Below, piece by piece: positions 10,098 to 21,714 of a DNA stretch of 64,000 nt. The stretch's first letter is position 1. Every line of letters starts with the position of its first letter. Source of the DNA: Sphingomonadales bacterium (GTDB taxonomy: Bacteria > Pseudomonadota > Alphaproteobacteria > Sphingomonadales > Sphingomonadaceae); contig JAIYAY010000009.1 of assembly GCA_027488785.1 (NCBI GenBank), positions 62,001 through 126,000 on the forward strand, given 5' to 3'. The notes under the pieces were generated by a model, which saw only the letters and a program-made list of their open reading frames with translations, was not told where the DNA came from and made no database searches. A program made the position numbers and the translations under genes.

Positions 10098-10814
10098 CTA
10101 AATTAGAAAAACATCAGCCGCGTGAATGGCACGAATTGAACCATCCGCCAAGCGAAGGTGCAATGCACCATCATCATCTAGCCCAGCATATAGGCCATCA
10201 ACTTGTTCGCCGTCAGGCAGTTTCGCCGACAAGGCTGTACCGCGCGGGTGGGCGTTCGCCTCCCAGTACCGGACGATGGCATCCAGCCCCGACTGCCGCC
10301 AGATATTAAGATAGCGAGCGAAAGCCTCGGCCACGATCTCCAGTGCCGTTTGGGCATCGGGCGGAGTCGCGCCAAGCGTCCGCAGGTCAGATACCTTACG
10401 GTCGAGATTTTGCGGGTGCCAGACGAGGTTGAGGCCAATGCCTACAATCACAGCATCAGACGCACGCTCCAACAGCATTCCGCAAATTTTTGAACCATCA
10501 TGGGCCAATATGTCATTGGGCCATTTGAGGAAGACATCTACTTGCGGCGCCATATGCCGGACCGCGTCATATGCCGCAACGGCAGTTACAAAAGCCAACC
10601 CCGCTGGCGAAGGATCTGTATCGCGCAAGCGCACAATAACGCTGGCAAAGAGGTTACCCTTTGGGCTTTCCCAAATTCGGCCTAGACGCCCACGCCCGCC
10701 ATCTTGCGCGTCGGCACGAAGCCATAGCCCTTCGGGAGCGCCTTGCGACGCCCGTATCAAGAGATCCGCGTTCGTTGACCCAGTGAGCGCGACTTCTTCA
10801 AAGATAGGCGTCAG
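10098..10814 (-). CDS. birA: Biotin--[acetyl-CoA carboxylase] ligase, apparent CTG start
   Basis: Activates biotin to biotinyl-AMP and attaches it to the carboxyl carrier protein. The ligase signature is present (GGRGRLGRIWESPKGNLF, then KWPNDIL and GIGLNL). The N-terminal DNA-binding domain of E. coli BirA is absent, as in many single-domain ligases. The in-frame TTG at 10760 would cut off GSTNADLL, the conserved substrate-loop motif just upstream, so translation must begin earlier. No ATG, GTG or TTG exists there before nuoN coding sequence; CTG at 10814 has GAGGG 7 nt upstream and forms a CTGA overlap with the nuoN stop, just like the ATGA overlaps of its neighbours. That gives 238 residues. 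Confidence 0.85.
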   Translation of the reverse strand: MTPIFEEVALTGSTNADLLIRASQGAPEGLWLRADAQDGGRGRLGRIWESPKGNLFASVIVRLRDTDPSPAGLAFVTAVAAYDAVRHMAPQVDVFLKWPNDILAHDGSKICGMLLERASDAVIVGIGLNLVWHPQNLDRKVSDLRTLGATPPDAQTALEIVAEAFARYLNIWRQSGLDAIVRYWEANAHPRGTALSAKLPDGEQVDGLYAGLDDDGALHLRLADGSIRAIHAADVFLI

Positions 10815-12253
10815 AACAGCGCCCTCGCGGCATAGGCCGTCCAGATGCCAAGCACAGGTATCGCCAAATAGCCCAAAGGTGAATTCGCAGCGGCCAAAAC
10901 CCCGCCCGTCCAGACAAGAACCTTATCATCGCTTTCGACAATCACGTCTGCCGCATCATCAAAATACATGACTTTGACGACCTTCAGATAATAAAATGCA
11001 CCAATAACCGATGCAGTGATGCCGATGACGGCCAGTGGCAGCAAGTCAGCAGCAACCGCGGCATTAAACACCACAAGCTTACCCCAGAAACCGAATAATG
11101 GCGGAATGCCGGCAAGGCTGAACATGAAAATGGCCAAAACAGCCGCAAGCGCGGGCCGCGTCTTTGATAAGCCCGAGATGTCGGCAAACTCTTCCCGATA
11201 GCCGCCCTCTTTATCCTTCAACTGCATCAAGCAGATAAAGCTGCCCAAGGTCATGGCAACATAGATCACCAGATAGACCAGCATGGCCGAAATACCCTGC
11301 TCTGTTCCAGTGGCGAGGCCAATGAGGATGAAGCCGACATTGTTGATTGAGCTATAGGCCATCAGGCGCTTCAGATTTTGCTGACCAATGGCGCCAACGG
11401 CGCCGATGATGATCGACATCAACGCGACCGCAATAATGATTTGCTGCCACACCAATATTTGCGAGCCAAATGCCTCCAGCACGATGCGGATGGTCAACGC
11501 AATTGCGGCCACCTTAAGCGCGCTAGCGAAGAATGCGGTGACGGGTGTTGGTGCGCCTTCATATACGTCCGGCGTCCACATGTGAAACGGCGCTGCGCTA
11601 ATTTTGAAGGCAAGACCCGAAAGAATGAAGACAATACCGAAGATCAAACCCAGGCCGACTTCGCTATCCATGGCTGCACCGATAGCCGAAAAGCTTGTGG
11701 ATCCAGCAAAGCCATACACCAAAGATGCGCCGAATAAGAGCATGCCGCTGGCCAGTGCGCCGAGGACGAAATATTTAAGACCAGCTTCGGCGGAACGCCC
11801 GTCCGAGCGCACAAAGCTTGCAAGAACATAAGCGGACAAGCTCTGCAACTCTAGACCGATATAAAGCGAAACCAGGTCTGTCGCCGAAACCATCACGCTC
11901 ATGCCGACGCAGGATAGCAAAATGAGCACAGGATATTCGGCGCGCATGGCACCCGCATTTTCTAAAAAGCGTGGCGCAATCATCAATGAGATAGCGGCCG
12001 CAATGAAGATCAGTATCTTGGAAAAATTACCAAAAGCATCATTGATTAAAAGACCATCAAAAGCGGGCGCATCGGTACCATTCATCATCGACGTGATGAC
12101 AAACGCAGCCGCTCCACCAAGCGCAGTTACCGCCAATATGCTGATCAGGCGTCCGGCTTGTTCACGCCACGCAGCCAAAAGCAACAATGCGAGCGCAGAA
12201 AAGCTCAAGATGATTTCTGGACGGACCAGAGAAAGAGAGGCGTTCAGTTCCAT
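10811..12253 (-). CDS. nuoN: NADH-quinone oxidoreductase subunit N
   Basis: One of the three antiporter-like membrane subunits of complex I that pump protons. About 480 residues with some 14 hydrophobic helices; the conserved Lys-containing segments (GLAFKISAAPFHMWTPDVYEGAP and AIGQQNLKRLMAYSSINNVGF) are intact. A TTG at 12259 is in frame, but ATG at 12253 has GAGGGGAG 9 nt upstream and is preferred. It starts two bases after the nuoM stop and its stop overlaps the proposed birA start. Confidence 0.96.
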   Translation of the reverse strand: MELNASLSLVRPEIILSFSALALLLLAAWREQAGRLISILAVTALGGAAAFVITSMMNGTDAPAFDGLLINDAFGNFSKILIFIAAAISLMIAPRFLENAGAMRAEYPVLILLSCVGMSVMVSATDLVSLYIGLELQSLSAYVLASFVRSDGRSAEAGLKYFVLGALASGMLLFGASLVYGFAGSTSFSAIGAAMDSEVGLGLIFGIVFILSGLAFKISAAPFHMWTPDVYEGAPTPVTAFFASALKVAAIALTIRIVLEAFGSQILVWQQIIIAVALMSIIIGAVGAIGQQNLKRLMAYSSINNVGFILIGLATGTEQGISAMLVYLVIYVAMTLGSFICLMQLKDKEGGYREEFADISGLSKTRPALAAVLAIFMFSLAGIPPLFGFWGKLVVFNAAVAADLLPLAVIGITASVIGAFYYLKVVKVMYFDDAADVIVESDDKVLVWTGGVLAAANSPLGYLAIPVLGIWTAYAARALF

Positions 12254-12255
12254 TA

Positions 12256-13818
12256 TCAATGGCTCCCCTCAGCCATGTTTTTTTCTGCATCATGTACAAC
12301 GCGGTAACGCGCGGTGGTTGGGTCGACTAATTTCAGCTTGCTATCACCAACCGGCGCAGCACGATCAATGCGGGCTACAATCGTTGCCACGTCACGGCGG
12401 ATGGGTGCTAGAAATGTTTCAGGATAAACCCCCATCCACAAAACCACGACGGCAATGGGCGTCAGAAGCCACATTTCACGACCATTGATGTCCGACATCG
12501 CAGCGGCATCGGCATTGACCTGTGGTCCAAATGCAATGCGGCGGTAAAGATACAGCATATAACCAGCACCCAAGATAATACCGGTTGTCGCAATAAATGT
12601 GGCCCAAGTGGAAACTTTATACGCGCCGGCAAGGCTCAAAAACTCACCTACAAACCCACTGGTGCCGGGCAAGCCCACGCTCGCCATGGTGAACAGCATG
12701 AACAATAAAGCATATTTGGGCATGTTGACGCTCAGACCGCCATAACGGCTGATCTCACGCGTATGTAGTCGGTCGTAAATAACGCCTACGCACAAGAAGA
12801 GCGCGCCCGAAACGAGGCCGTGGCTCAACATCACGATAATCGCGCCTTCAATACCTTGTTGGTTGAAGGTGAACAGGCCCACAGTCACAATCGCCATGTG
12901 CGCGACCGATGAATAAGCGATCAGCTTTTTCATATCTTGCTGCACCAACGCAACAAGCGAGGTGTAGACCACCGCGACCATCGACAGCCCAAAGACCAAC
13001 GGAATGAAGTCGGCACTTGCCTCTGGGAACATCGGCAAAGAGAAACGTAAGAAGCCATAGCCACCCATTTTGAGAAGCACGCCTGCCAAAATGACCGAAC
13101 CAGCAGTCGGGGCCTGCACATGGGCATCGGGAAGCCAAGTGTGCACGGGCCACATGGGCATCTTGACCGCAAAGGAAGCGAAAAAGGCGAACCACAGCCA
13201 TTTCTGCGCTTCTGCAGGGAAATCAGTATTCAACAAAGTCGGGATATCCGCGGTGCCCGCAAATTGGATCATCCACAGCATCGCGATCAGCATCACCAGT
13301 GAGCCAAGCAAAGTGTAGAGGAAAAATTTGTACGATGCGTAGATGCGGTCCTGCCCGCCCCAGATACCGATGATGAGATACATCGGGATAAGGCCCGCTT
13401 CGAAGAAGATGTAGAACAGCAACAAATCTTGCGCTGCAAAGACGCCAATCATCAGCGTTTCCATCAACAGAAACGCAGCCATATACTCACCGACGCGTTT
13501 CTGGATGGATGTCCAGCTTGCACCAATACAGATTGGCATGAGGAACACGGACAACATGATCAACGTCAACGAAATACCGTCAATGCCAAGGCGCCAGCCA
13601 ATGGGCCCGAACAGGTTAGCACTTTCGGTAAACTGCCATTGCGCGCCCGCGGGATCATAATTGAGCCAGAGCAGGACACCCAGAACCAGATTCAATAAGG
13701 TCGCCGACAGGGCAATGATGCGCGCAAGTTCTGCGCGGACCAACAGGCACAAGGCCGCCGCGACCACCGGAATGGCCAACATGATCGAAAGAACAGGAAA
13801 ATCTGCGGCGTTCATCAT
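12256..13818 (-). CDS. nuoM: NADH-quinone oxidoreductase subunit M
   Basis: Antiporter-like proton-pumping subunit of complex I. 520 residues, mostly membrane helices. The family segments [22 protein letters not shown] and [16 protein letters not shown] carry the conserved Lys and His residues of the proton path. Start ATG at 13818 overlaps the nuoL stop (ATGA); an ATG follows directly at 13815. Confidence 0.97.
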   Translation of the reverse strand: MMNAADFPVLSIMLAIPVVAAALCLLVRAELARIIALSATLLNLVLGVLLWLNYDPAGAQWQFTESANLFGPIGWRLGIDGISLTLIMLSVFLMPICIGASWTSIQKRVGEYMAAFLLMETLMIGVFAAQDLLLFYIFFEAGLIPMYLIIGIWGGQDRIYASYKFFLYTLLGSLVMLIAMLWMIQFAGTADIPTLLNTDFPAEAQKWLWFAFFASFAVKMPMWPVHTWLPDAHVQAPTAGSVILAGVLLKMGGYGFLRFSLPMFPEASADFIPLVFGLSMVAVVYTSLVALVQQDMKKLIAYSSVAHMAIVTVGLFTFNQQGIEGAIIVMLSHGLVSGALFLCVGVIYDRLHTREISRYGGLSVNMPKYALLFMLFTMASVGLPGTSGFVGEFLSLAGAYKVSTWATFIATTGIILGAGYMLYLYRRIAFGPQVNADAAAMSDINGREMWLLTPIAVVVLWMGVYPETFLAPIRRDVATIVARIDRAAPVGDSKLKLVDPTTARYRVVHDAEKNMAEGSH

Positions 13819-15839
13819 GCTCTCACCATCATCCAGCTAACCGCGATGACTAAGCCAAGGAGCATCACAAGCGCATATGTATAAAGATAACCCGACTGCA
13901 TTCGCACAGCCAATTTGCTACCGAACGATACCAAAGCCGCCGATCCATTGGGGCCAAAGCGGTCAATAATCCCGATGTCGCCTTGCTTCCAGAACAGGCT
14001 GCCGAACCAGAATGCGGGGCGCACAAACAGCAAGTTGTACAGTTCGTCAAAATACCATTTGTTTAGGAAGAAACGGTAAATCGGCGCAAAGGTCGTGGCC
14101 AGACGTTGTGGTGCATCATCCGAACGTTGATACATGAAATAGGCCGTCGCCAAACCAATGAGCATAGCCACCGTCGATGATAATTTTACCCACAACGGCA
14201 CTTCGTGAATCGCATGCATCAAATGCGTGTTAAAATAGAGCGTGCTGTTTGCCCAAAACGCCGCGCCAGCCTCTGCATTGATGAATGCATTGTGGAAGAC
14301 AAAGCCCGCAAAAACGGCGCCGACGGTCAACAATGCTAAAGGTGTTAGCATCGGCCATGGGCTTTCATGCGGGTGATAGCCCGCCGTCCCGTCACTGGGT
14401 GTATCATGGGCATGGCCGTCATGGTCATGATGTTCATGCACAGCGTGCTGAATATGCTCCGATTGTTCCCACCGCGGCTTTCCGAAAAAGGTCAGGAACA
14501 TCAAGCGCCAGCTGTAGAAGCTGGTGAGCAATGCCGCGATGACGCCGATGACAAAGCCATACATATGATATGTAGATTCACTCGCGAACGCAGCCTCGAT
14601 AATGGCATCCTTGGAATAAAAGCCGGCAAAACCGCCAACGCCCAGAATTCCGACGCCGGTAATCGCTAAGGTTCCTGCCATCATGGCCCAGAATGTCAGT
14701 GGGATATGTTTCCGCAAGCCACCATAATAACGCATATCTTGTTCATGGTGCATCGCATGAATGACCGAACCAGCGCCCAGGAACAACAACGCCTTAAAGA
14801 ATGCGTGCGTGAACAGATGGAACATAGCCGCGCCATATGCGCCAGTGCCGGCTGCGAAGAACATGTAGCCGAGCTGCGAACAGGTGGAATACGCAATGAC
14901 GCGTTTGATATCAGTCTGCACAAGGCCAACCGTCGCAGCGAAAAGCGCGGTCGTAGCGCCAACAATCGTAACGACATCGAGGGCAAACTGGCTGGTTTCA
15001 AACAGGGGTGACAGACGGCACACCATAAATACGCCAGCAGTCACCATGGTAGCAGCATGGATCAGCGCCGATACAGGCGTTGGCCCTTCCATCGCGTCCG
15101 GCAACCATGTGTGCAGCCCAAGCTGCGCCGATTTACCCATCGCGCCAATGAACAGCAATATACACAGCAAGCTCATGGTATCCACGCGCAGGCCCAAAAA
15201 GCCGATGCTTGATCCTACTTTATCGGGTGCAGCGGTAAGAATTTCGGGGATCGAAACCGTGCCGAAAAGCCAGAAGATGCCAAAAATGCCGAGCATGAAA
15301 CCAAGGTCGCCAACGCGGTTGACGACAAATGCCTTAATCGCCGCCGCATTCGCGCTTGGTTTCTTATACCAGAAGCCAATCAGCAAATAGGAAGCAAGGC
15401 CAACGCCTTCCCATCCAAAGAACATTTGCACCAAATTATTGGCCGTCACCAACATCAACATCGCAAAAGTGAACAGCGAGAGATACGCAAAAAAGCGCGG
15501 CTGATCAGGGTCTTCCTCCATATAGCCCCAGCTATAGAGGTGGACGAGCGCTGACACGCTGGTGATGACCACGAGCATGACAGCCGTCAGCGAGTCTACG
15601 CGCAATTCCCAGTCAAAGCTCAGATCACCCGACTGCACCCATGTCATCACGGGTTGGACATAAGCGGTTTCGCTACCATCCAGGAAACCGATAAAGATCG
15701 GCCAACTCAGGAACGCGGAGATGAACAGGCTTAAGGTCGTAATCGTCTTGGCCGCTAACGCGCCAATGAAGCGCTGCCCCAAACCTGCAACGAGCGCCGC
15801 CACAAGCGGAAGGAAAACAATGAAATGGATTGCAGTCAC
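13815..15839 (-). CDS. nuoL: NADH-quinone oxidoreductase subunit L
   Basis: The largest antiporter-like subunit of complex I, placed at the distal end of the membrane arm with a long lateral helix. 674 residues, within family range. Landmarks: [30 protein letters not shown] and [20 protein letters not shown] histidine-rich loop (about residues 485-515, [14 protein letters not shown]-like) occurs between C-terminal helices. The gap to nuoK is 6 bases. Confidence 0.97.
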   Translation of the reverse strand: MTAIHFIVFLPLVAALVAGLGQRFIGALAAKTITTLSLFISAFLSWPIFIGFLDGSETAYVQPVMTWVQSGDLSFDWELRVDSLTAVMLVVITSVSALVHLYSWGYMEEDPDQPRFFAYLSLFTFAMLMLVTANNLVQMFFGWEGVGLASYLLIGFWYKKPSANAAAIKAFVVNRVGDLGFMLGIFGIFWLFGTVSIPEILTAAPDKVGSSIGFLGLRVDTMSLLCILLFIGAMGKSAQLGLHTWLPDAMEGPTPVSALIHAATMVTAGVFMVCRLSPLFETSQFALDVVTIVGATTALFAATVGLVQTDIKRVIAYSTCSQLGYMFFAAGTGAYGAAMFHLFTHAFFKALLFLGAGSVIHAMHHEQDMRYYGGLRKHIPLTFWAMMAGTLAITGVGILGVGGFAGFYSKDAIIEAAFASESTYHMYGFVIGVIAALLTSFYSWRLMFLTFFGKPRWEQSEHIQHAVHEHHDHDGHAHDTPSDGTAGYHPHESPWPMLTPLALLTVGAVFAGFVFHNAFINAEAGAAFWANSTLYFNTHLMHAIHEVPLWVKLSSTVAMLIGLATAYFMYQRSDDAPQRLATTFAPIYRFFLNKWYFDELYNLLFVRPAFWFGSLFWKQGDIGIIDRFGPNGSAALVSFGSKLAVRMQSGYLYTYALVMLLGLVIAVSWMMVRA

Positions 15840-15845
15840 TGGATG

Positions 15846-16151
15846 TTATCCCTTCATCCGGTTGACATCATCAACCGCGATTGTTCCGCGGCCACGGAAG
15901 TAGATAACCAATATTGCAAGGCCAATCGCGGCCTCAGCCGCCGCAACGGTCAACACGAACATGGCAAAGATTTGCCCTGTCAGGTCGCCCAAAAACACGC
16001 TGAAGGCCACCAAATTGATATTCACCGCAAGCAATATGAGTTCAATCGCCATCAGGATAACGATCACATTCTTCCGGTTCAGAAAAATACCCAACACGCC
16101 CATCACAAACAGGATGCTGCTGACGACGAGATAATGTTCGATACCGATCAC
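15846..16151 (-). CDS. nuoK: NADH-quinone oxidoreductase subunit K
   Basis: Small three-helix complex I subunit with two conserved membrane glutamates (in [14 protein letters not shown] and [11 protein letters not shown]). I chose GTG at 16151, which gives the usual MIGIEHYL beginning and has GGAG 7 nt upstream; the longer TTG-initiated form from 16169 would add six unconserved residues. 101 residues is the usual family length. A palindromic repeat lies just upstream of it. Confidence 0.95.
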   Translation of the reverse strand: MIGIEHYLVVSSILFVMGVLGIFLNRKNVIVILMAIELILLAVNINLVAFSVFLGDLTGQIFAMFVLTVAAAEAAIGLAILVIYFRGRGTIAVDDVNRMKG

Positions 16152-16173
16152 TGGCCGGCTCCAATCCAAATTG

Positions 16174-16241
16174 CGTCATCCTGAACTTGTTTCAGGAAAA
16201 AAAGCGGTAGTGCGTTGTGCTGAAACAAGTTCAGGATGACG
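16174..16241. repeat. Palindromic intergenic repeat, copy 1 (nuoJ-nuoK gap)
   Basis: Perfect 21-bp inverted repeat: arm CGTCATCCTGAACTTGTTTCA at 16174-16194 paired with its complement at 16221-16241, around a 26-nt loop containing GCGGTAGTGCGTTGTGC. Two further copies occur at 21877 and 24041, same orientation, same operon. It can form a long stem in the nuo mRNA. Confidence 0.9.
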
Positions 16242-16254
16242 ATAGGCGTGATAT

Positions 16255-16875
16255 TCACAGCTCAATCCCCTGCCCTACGGGCTGATTAACATTACGCGTC
16301 GCGTCTTGCGGACGACGCTGAACTTGGCTGCTGATGCTTTGTCCGCGTGTGCCGTGGCTGCGGCGGTGTGTCAGAACGATGGCACCGACCATTGCAACCA
16401 ACAGGATCAAGCCTGCCGTTTCGAACAAGAAGACATATTTGCTATACAGCAAGGCGCCTATCGCTTCGATATTCGGCACTGTCGTCGATACGGTAGCCAC
16501 CCCTGCCTCAGGCGTGCCCAGTTTCACAGCACCAGCCTGATACGCGCCGATACCCAGCACCAGCTCTGCAACCAATACAATTGCCAGTAACAGCCCAAGC
16601 GGTACATTTTTTATGAACCCTGCGCGCAATTCAGCAAAATCAATGTCGAGCATCATAACGACGAACAGGAACAATACGGCAACCGCGCCGACATAGACAA
16701 TGACCAACAACATCGCGATGAACTCTGCGCCGATCAAGACCATGAGACCTGCCGCGTTGAAGAAGGCCACGATGAGCCAGAGCACGCTGTGCACAGGATT
16801 GCGCGCAAAAATGACCATTGCTGCCGCAACAATGACGATGCTTGCGAAGATATAGAAAGAGACAAGTTGGATCAC
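16255..16875 (-). CDS. nuoJ: NADH-quinone oxidoreductase subunit J
   Basis: Membrane subunit of complex I with five helices; helix 3 carries the pi-bulge segment VYVGAVAVLFLFVVMML typical of NuoJ. GTG start at 16875 with AAGGG 9 nt upstream. 206 residues, with a hydrophilic Arg/Gln-rich C-terminal tail of about 35 residues. Follows nuoI after 12 bases; separated from nuoK by the palindromic repeat. Confidence 0.96.
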   Translation of the reverse strand: MIQLVSFYIFASIVIVAAAMVIFARNPVHSVLWLIVAFFNAAGLMVLIGAEFIAMLLVIVYVGAVAVLFLFVVMMLDIDFAELRAGFIKNVPLGLLLAIVLVAELVLGIGAYQAGAVKLGTPEAGVATVSTTVPNIEAIGALLYSKYVFLFETAGLILLVAMVGAIVLTHRRSHGTRGQSISSQVQRRPQDATRNVNQPVGQGIEL

Positions 16876-16887
16876 GATGGGTAGCCC

Positions 16888-17376
16888 TTAACGATAGGGT
16901 GCATCGGCGGCAAGGTTCGCGGCAATTGCCCGTTCCCATTTCGCGCCGTTTTCGAGGAGCTTGCTCTTGTCATAGAGCAGTTCCTCACGTGTTTCTGTTG
17001 CAAATTCGAGGTTTGGACCTTCTACAATTGCATCGACCGGGCACGCCTCCTGACAAAAACCGCAGTAAATGCACTTGGTCATGTCGATATCATAGCGCGT
17101 GGTGCGACGGCTGCCGTCCTCGCGTGGTTCGGACTCGATAGTAATGGCCAAGGCAGGACACACCGCCTCACATAATTTACACGCGATGCAGCGTTCTTCA
17201 CCATTGGGATAACGACGCAGCGCATGCTCACCACGAAAACGCGGGCTCAACGGGTTCTTTTCAAACGGATAGTTGATGGTAGCCTTGCGCTTGAAGAAAT
17301 ATTTCAAGGTCAGCAAATGTGCCTTGACGAATTCCCACAAAGTGAATGTTTTGAAGAGATGGGCGATCGTGGTCAT
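16888..17376 (-). CDS. nuoI: NADH-quinone oxidoreductase subunit I
   Basis: Connects the peripheral and membrane arms of complex I and holds clusters N6a and N6b. Two 4Fe-4S motifs are clear: [12 protein letters not shown] and [15 protein letters not shown] at 17376 overlaps the nuoH stop (ATGA) and gives the normal 162-residue protein beginning MTTIAHLF; the frame extends further upstream only as nuoH shadow. Confidence 0.97.
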   Translation of the reverse strand: MTTIAHLFKTFTLWEFVKAHLLTLKYFFKRKATINYPFEKNPLSPRFRGEHALRRYPNGEERCIACKLCEAVCPALAITIESEPREDGSRRTTRYDIDMTKCIYCGFCQEACPVDAIVEGPNLEFATETREELLYDKSKLLENGAKWERAIAANLAADAPYR

Positions 17377-18419
17377 GCGAAATGTCCTGTGAACATAAGA
17401 TAGCCGCTCACCAGAAACACCCAGAATAGCGAGATAGGCAGGAACACTTTCCAACCCAGACGCATCAACTGATCATAACGATAACGCGGTACAGTCGCCT
17501 TTACCCATGCGAAGATGAAGAACATCAGCAGGATTTTGGCAAAAAACCAGATAATGCCTGGGACTGCGTACAATGGTGCCCAGTCAACAGGTGGTAGATA
17601 TCCGCCCCAGAATAGGATTACGTTCAACGCGCACATCAACAGGACGTTGGCATATTCACCCAACCAGAACAAAGCGAAGGCCATGGAGGAATATTCGGTT
17701 TGATAACCGGCAACCAGCTCGCTTTCCGCCTCGGTCAAGTCGAACGGAGCGCGAGCCGTTTCCGCCATCGAGCTGATGAGGAACATTACTGCAATCGGGA
17801 ACAGCAAAGGATTGAACGCATAAGCGTTAATGAAGCCAAAAATATGGCTGCGCTGCCCCTCGACTATACCGCCGACATTGAAGGTGCCTGCCCAGAGAAC
17901 GACACAGATCAAGATGAAGCCAATGGACACTTCATAGGAAATCATCTGCGCCGCGGCGCGCATGGCTGAATAGAATGGATATTTGGAGTTGGATGCCCAT
18001 CCCGCAATGACCACGCCATAAACGCCCAAGCTGCTAATCGCGAGGATATAAAGTAAGCCGACATTGATGTTTGACAGCACCACCCCATCGGCAAAGGGAA
18101 TGACAGCCCAAGCCATCAATGCGACGGTGAAAGTGATGATCGGTGCGATTAGGAACAAGCCGCGATTGGACGCGCTTGGGATGATGGTTTCCTGCAAGAA
18201 CACCTTCAAGCCATCGGCGAAGGATTGCAGTAAACCGAAAGGCCCGACAACATTGGGGCCACGACGCAATGCAAAAGCCGCCCATAATTTACGTTCGGCG
18301 TAAATAATCATCGCCACCGCGAGCATCAGCGGCAGAGCTATCAGCAAGATTCCCGCAATGGTCGCAGTGAACCATGCAGCCTCGTAACTCATGCCGAGAC
18401 TTTGGAAGAAGGATGTCAT
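17373..18419 (-). CDS. nuoH: NADH-quinone oxidoreductase subunit H
   Basis: Eight-helix membrane subunit that forms the quinone site at the foot of the peripheral arm. Conserved stretches: [40 protein letters not shown] and [16 protein letters not shown] 18419 has GGAGG upstream and overlaps the nuoG stop (ATGA); the upstream in-frame extension to 18494 lies inside nuoG. 348 residues, normal. Confidence 0.97.
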   Translation of the reverse strand: MTSFFQSLGMSYEAAWFTATIAGILLIALPLMLAVAMIIYAERKLWAAFALRRGPNVVGPFGLLQSFADGLKVFLQETIIPSASNRGLFLIAPIITFTVALMAWAVIPFADGVVLSNINVGLLYILAISSLGVYGVVIAGWASNSKYPFYSAMRAAAQMISYEVSIGFILICVVLWAGTFNVGGIVEGQRSHIFGFINAYAFNPLLFPIAVMFLISSMAETARAPFDLTEAESELVAGYQTEYSSMAFALFWLGEYANVLLMCALNVILFWGGYLPPVDWAPLYAVPGIIWFFAKILLMFFIFAWVKATVPRYRYDQLMRLGWKVFLPISLFWVFLVSGYLMFTGHFA

Positions 18420-20416
18420 TCCGCAGCCTCCAGATATTGTGTGCCGTGAACAAGTTCGGCCGAGCATTTCTGCATGGTTTCGGACGCGCGGCAAATGGCG
18501 TTAGTCAGGTAGAAATCCTTGATCGGATAATCAGCAATCTTACCGCTCACATCGGCTGAAAGCGATGGTTCCGACCAACCATAATCCGCCAAGCCTTCAA
18601 CGCCCAAAGCAGGCACAGCCTTCGCCATTTCGGCGCGCAAGGCGTCGAGGCTGTCAAATGGCAGACGCTTACCCAGCACATCCGACAGGGCGCGGAATAT
18701 AGACCAATCTTCGCGCGCGTCGCCGGGCGGGAAGACTGCAAGCTCGCCACGTTGCACGCGGCCTTCCAAGTTTACATATGTACCCGATTTTTCGGAATAG
18801 GCTGCGCCTGGCAAAATCACATCAGCGTGATGCGCGCCATTATCGCCATGGTGGCCAACATAAACTTTGAAACTGTCCGCAAACAGACTGTAATCCACCT
18901 CATCAGCACCAAGGAAAAATGCCAACTTCGGCTTAGCAGAGGCAAGATTTTTAATGCCGCCGTCATGGGCATATCCAAGCATAAGGCCGCCCATACGCGC
19001 CGCTGCAAAATGCAAAACATTGAAACCGTTCCAGTTATCGCGGACCAGCCTATATTTTTTCGCAAAGGCCAACGCCGCGCCGTGGACACCAGTATAACGC
19101 AGCGCACCACCGCCGACGATAATCGCCGGACGTTCAGCCGTCTTCAACGCATCAGACAAAACCTTAGGTGCTTTGGTCAGCGCGCTAAGATCATCACCGA
19201 GCCACTCAACCTTATAGGTCAGGTCCGTCACGGGACCGATAGCAAAAACCTTCGTACCACGCTTACGAACAGCCTTTTGAATACGTGTGTTCACCAATGG
19301 CGCTTCACGGCGCAGATCACTGCCCACCAACAAGATCACGTCGGCATTTTCGATGCCGGCAATCGTGGTGTTAAAATTCACCGCCGAAAGCGAGGATGTA
19401 TCATAAGCAAGACCAGTTTGGCGGCCCTCGAGCATGGACGCACCAGCCAATTCACGCGCGGCGAACATGGTTTCGGCATCCACCTGATCACCCGCCAGTA
19501 CCGCAGCCTTGCCGGTCCAATGCGGCTTTATAGCATCAAATGCTTCAGCCCAACTAGCGGCGACCAGCTTCCCATTCTTGCGGATATAGGGCTTGTCCAA
19601 ACGGCGATGTGTCAAGCCATCGACGGCATGGCGCGTTTTATCCGACGCCCATTCTTCGTTCACATCGTCATTGATGCGCGGCAAGGCGCGCAAAACAGCC
19701 CTACCCCGGCTATCCAGACGAATATTGGTACCCACGGCGTCCATCACATCGATGCTTGGGGTCTTTTTCAATTCCCACGGCCGCGCCTCAAAAGCATAAG
19801 GCTTTGCAGTCAAGGCACCTACAGGGCATAGATCAACGACATTGCCTGAAAGCTCGCTTTGCATGGCGTGCTCAAGATAGGTCGTGATTTGCATATTTTC
19901 GCCGCGCCCAATCGCGCCAACTTCTTCAATGCCGGCCACTTCCTCAGCAAAGCGGACACAACGTGTGCATTGAATGCAACGCGTCATCGCCGTTTTAACA
20001 AGCGGCCCCATATATTTTTCGGTAACCGCGCGCTTGTTTTCTTCAAAGCGCGACGCGCCGCGACCATAAGCAACGCTTTGGTCCTGCAGGTCGCATTCGC
20101 CGCCTTGGTCGCAAATCGGGCAATCGAGAGGGTGATTGATGAGCAGAAACTCCATGACCCCTTCGCGCGCCTTTTTGACCATCGGCGTATCCGTGCGGAT
20201 GATCTGCCCTTCCGTGGCTGGCAAAGCGCAAGACGCCTGCGGCTTTGGCGGCCCAGGGGCGACTTCGACCAGACACATGCGGCAATTGCCTGCGATAGAC
20301 AGCCGTTCATGATAGCAAAAGCGTGGAATTTCCTTGCCCGCCATCTCACATGCCTGCAACACAGTCGCGCCTGCAGGGACTTCAAGTTCTAATCCGTCTA
20401 CGGTGACTTTAGGCAT
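18416..20416 (-). CDS. nuoG: NADH-quinone oxidoreductase subunit G
   Basis: Peripheral-arm subunit carrying several iron-sulfur clusters in the electron path. N-terminal 2Fe-2S domain ([15 protein letters not shown]), then the His/Cys cluster site ([18 protein letters not shown]), then [16 protein letters not shown] and a molybdopterin-oxidoreductase-like domain without a cofactor. ATG 20416 gives 667 residues, is preceded by the operon's GGAGG-rich nuoF tail, and starts two bases after the nuoF stop; the longer open frame to 20539 is nuoF shadow. Confidence 0.97.
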   Translation of the reverse strand: MPKVTVDGLELEVPAGATVLQACEMAGKEIPRFCYHERLSIAGNCRMCLVEVAPGPPKPQASCALPATEGQIIRTDTPMVKKAREGVMEFLLINHPLDCPICDQGGECDLQDQSVAYGRGASRFEENKRAVTEKYMGPLVKTAMTRCIQCTRCVRFAEEVAGIEEVGAIGRGENMQITTYLEHAMQSELSGNVVDLCPVGALTAKPYAFEARPWELKKTPSIDVMDAVGTNIRLDSRGRAVLRALPRINDDVNEEWASDKTRHAVDGLTHRRLDKPYIRKNGKLVAASWAEAFDAIKPHWTGKAAVLAGDQVDAETMFAARELAGASMLEGRQTGLAYDTSSLSAVNFNTTIAGIENADVILLVGSDLRREAPLVNTRIQKAVRKRGTKVFAIGPVTDLTYKVEWLGDDLSALTKAPKVLSDALKTAERPAIIVGGGALRYTGVHGAALAFAKKYRLVRDNWNGFNVLHFAAARMGGLMLGYAHDGGIKNLASAKPKLAFFLGADEVDYSLFADSFKVYVGHHGDNGAHHADVILPGAAYSEKSGTYVNLEGRVQRGELAVFPPGDAREDWSIFRALSDVLGKRLPFDSLDALRAEMAKAVPALGVEGLADYGWSEPSLSADVSGKIADYPIKDFYLTNAICRASETMQKCSAELVHGTQYLEAAE

Positions 20417-20418
20417 GT

Positions 20419-21714
20419 TTACTCCGCCGCCTCCAGCATATTGTCGCCCTTGGCGTCGTTGATCCGGCGCTCCATTTCTGGGCGGAAATGCTTGATCAAT
20501 CCCTGAATTGGCCAAGCTGCCGCATCTCCGAGCGCGCAAATAGTGTGGCCTTCGACCTGCTTAGTTACATCGTACAGGGTATCAATGTCAGATATGTCCG
20601 CATCGCCTGTGCGCATCTTTTCCATCACGCGCCACATCCAGCCCGTACCTTCACGGCACGGCGTGCATTGGCCACAGCTTTCATGCTTGTAGAAATAGGA
20701 AAGTCGCGAAATCGCGCGCACAATATCAGTGGACTTGTCCATAACGATGACTGCCGCGGTGCCAAGACCGGAGCCTACAGCTTTGCAGCCATCAAAATCC
20801 ATTGGCACATCCATCATCATCGCTGCAGGGACCAATGGCACCGACGAACCGCCGGGAATGACCGCCAGGAGATTGTCCCAACCGCCTCTGATGCCGCCGC
20901 AATGCTTTTCGATGAGCTCACGAAACGGGATGCCCATTTCTTCTTCGACAACGCATGGCTTTTCAACGTGGCCGGAGATTTGAAACAGCTTGGTGCCATG
21001 GTTGTTTTCGCGACCAAAGCTTTTGAACCAAGCTGCACCACGCCGCAGAATTGTCGGTACGACCGCGATGCTCTCAACATTATTCACCGTCGTTGGGCAG
21101 CCATAGAGCCCTGCCCCCGCTGGAAATGGCGGCTTCAGACGAGGTTGCCCCTTTTTACCCTCAAGGCTTTCAATCATCGCGGTTTCTTCGCCGCAGATAT
21201 AAGCACCCGCGCCCCGATGGACGAAGACATCGAAATCATAACCTGATTTCGCTGCATTCTTGCCTAGCAAACCTGCGGCATAGGCCTCGGCGACTGCCTT
21301 TTCGAGTATCTTCGCCTCAAAAATATACTCGCCGCGAATATAGATATAGGCTGCACGCGCGCGCATGGCGAAGCCAGCGATCAGCGCGCCTTCGATTAGC
21401 TTATGGGGGTCATGACGGATGATCTCGCGATCCTTGCACGAACCAGGTTCGGATTCATCGGCGTTGATGACGAGGAAATTTGGACGCTCGGGCGTCGGCG
21501 CCTTCGGCATGAAGCTCCACTTCATCCCCGTCGGGAACCCTGCGCCACCGCGACCACGTAGACCGGAAGCTTTCACTTCCTCAATAATCGCATCCTGCCC
21601 AACCTTCATAAGGTCAGCTGCCTTGTCCCAGTCGCCACGTTTCTGCGCCGCTTTCAGAGCAAAGTCCTGATAGCCGTACAGATTGGTAAAAATGCGGTCT
21701 TTGTCAGCGAGCAT
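20419..21714 (-). CDS. nuoF: NADH-quinone oxidoreductase subunit F
   Basis: Binds NADH and FMN and holds cluster N3, where electrons enter complex I. Motifs: [15 protein letters not shown] (nucleotide loop), [14 protein letters not shown], and [15 protein letters not shown] with the cluster cysteines. ATG 21714 has GGAGG upstream and shares one base with the stop of the small membrane gene before it (TGATG). 431 residues. Confidence 0.97.
   Translation of the reverse strand: MLADKDRIFTNLYGYQDFALKAAQKRGDWDKAADLMKVGQDAIIEEVKASGLRGRGGAGFPTGMKWSFMPKAPTPERPNFLVINADESEPGSCKDREIIRHDPHKLIEGALIAGFAMRARAAYIYIRGEYIFEAKILEKAVAEAYAAGLLGKNAAKSGYDFDVFVHRGAGAYICGEETAMIESLEGKKGQPRLKPPFPAGAGLYGCPTTVNNVESIAVVPTILRRGAAWFKSFGRENNHGTKLFQISGHVEKPCVVEEEMGIPFRELIEKHCGGIRGGWDNLLAVIPGGSSVPLVPAAMMMDVPMDFDGCKAVGSGLGTAAVIVMDKSTDIVRAISRLSYFYKHESCGQCTPCREGTGWMWRVMEKMRTGDADISDIDTLYDVTKQVEGHTICALGDAAAWPIQGLIKHFRPEMERRINDAKGDNMLEAAE

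Noticed and set aside
18752-19831. 359-codon open frame on the plus strand
   Set aside because: Lies wholly antisense to nuoG, whose motifs are intact; the plus frame has no recognisable domain and a low-complexity, shadow-like composition.
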